The position numbers and the translations under genes were made by a program. From Erythrobacteraceae bacterium CCH12-C2 (lineage in GTDB: Bacteria; Pseudomonadota; Alphaproteobacteria; Sphingomonadales; Sphingomonadaceae), in assembly GCA_001556995.1 (NCBI GenBank), contig LSKF01000080.1, forward strand, positions 1 to 6,479: DNA of 6,479 bases. The letters run 5' to 3'. Position 1 is the stretch's first letter. The number at the start of each line of letters is the position of its first letter. Below, piece after piece: positions 6,396-6,479 of the stretch. The notes under the pieces were generated by a model. That model was given only the letters and a program-made list of their open reading frames with translations. It had not been told where the DNA came from and searched no databases.

Positions 6396-6479
6396 CCAGC
6401 TACTTCATCATAGGATGCCAGAGTCCGCAACTGATGTCGTGGACGGCTCTCCACCCCGCGGGGTAATTTCTGCGGATCA
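6392..6479 (-). CDS. 3' end of a gene upstream of the lipoprotein (partial)
   Basis: On the minus strand a frame is open from base 6478 and ends in TGA at 6394-6392. It gives 28 residues, DPQKLPRGVESRPRHQLRTL followed by ASYDEVAG. The stop overlaps the lipoprotein ATG as ATGA, which favours a coupled two-gene operon transcribed leftward. No domain can be recognised from so few residues. A second minus-strand frame (about 25 residues, ending YPAGWRAVHDISCGLWHPMM-K, TAG at 6404-6402) is also open to the edge, so the frame choice rests on the overlap. A plus-strand frame from ATG 6415 is open too. Confidence 0.4.
   Translation of the reverse strand, partial: DPQKLPRGVESRPRHQLRTLASYDEVAG

Noticed and set aside
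5943..6413. 156-residue plus-strand frame opposite the lipoprotein
   Set aside because: It has no signal peptide, family motif or good ribosome site, whereas the minus-strand frame has a lipobox and an ATGA overlap.
6454..6463. Perfect palindrome CCCCGCGGGG near the right edge
   Set aside because: It lies within the presumed coding frame of the upstream minus-strand gene, has no loop or T run, and is short for GC-rich DNA.
1..6479. CRISPR arrays, tRNA or rRNA genes, and insertion-sequence ends
   Set aside because: I saw no regularly spaced repeats, no cloverleaf-like segment with conserved TTCGA loop, and no transposase or paired terminal inverted repeats.

Overview
The window looks like an accessory region, most likely a plasmid or integrative element, of a GC-rich alphaproteobacterium; a sphingomonad is my best guess. 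This rests on gene style and recognised families, not on any marker gene. Hand counts of single 60-base lines give about 60% GC in the long first gene and about 42-53% near the right end.

Left two thirds (1-4258, + strand): the last codons of an upstream gene run by a GTGA overlap into one very long gene (41-4258, 1405 aa). Its product joins an N-terminal NPPF-type DNA methyltransferase to a strawberry-notch-like (SBNO) superfamily 2 NTPase/helicase, followed by a long C-terminal region I cannot assign. The layout resembles DarB-type anti-restriction proteins and large helicase-methylases carried by plasmids and phages.

Middle (4259-4941, + strand): a complete type II toxin-antitoxin pair in the toxin-first order of HigBA. 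Upstream lie two similar inverted-repeat operators, one overlapping the predicted -10 region. The toxin stop and antitoxin start share one base. The 162 bases after it (4942-5103) hold no gene; the last 40 or so form a striking interrupted palindrome.

Right of middle (5104-5777, + strand): a short tyrosine recombinase (210 aa) with a complete R-K-HxxR-H-Y catalytic set but almost no N-terminal core-binding domain. Its Shine-Dalgarno sequence lies inside the palindrome, and a good intrinsic terminator follows 8 bases after its stop.

Right end (5832-6479, - strand): a convergent gene for a small predicted lipoprotein, joined by an ATGA overlap to the end of a gene that enters from outside the window. 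Base composition and codon use differ from the left part, suggesting a separate origin. The paired layout would suit an effector followed by its immunity protein, but nothing in the visible 28 codons of the upstream gene proves this.

Together the genes suit a mobile element: DNA protection or processing (methylase-helicase), stable maintenance (HigBA), site-specific recombination (tyrosine recombinase) and cargo (lipoprotein operon).
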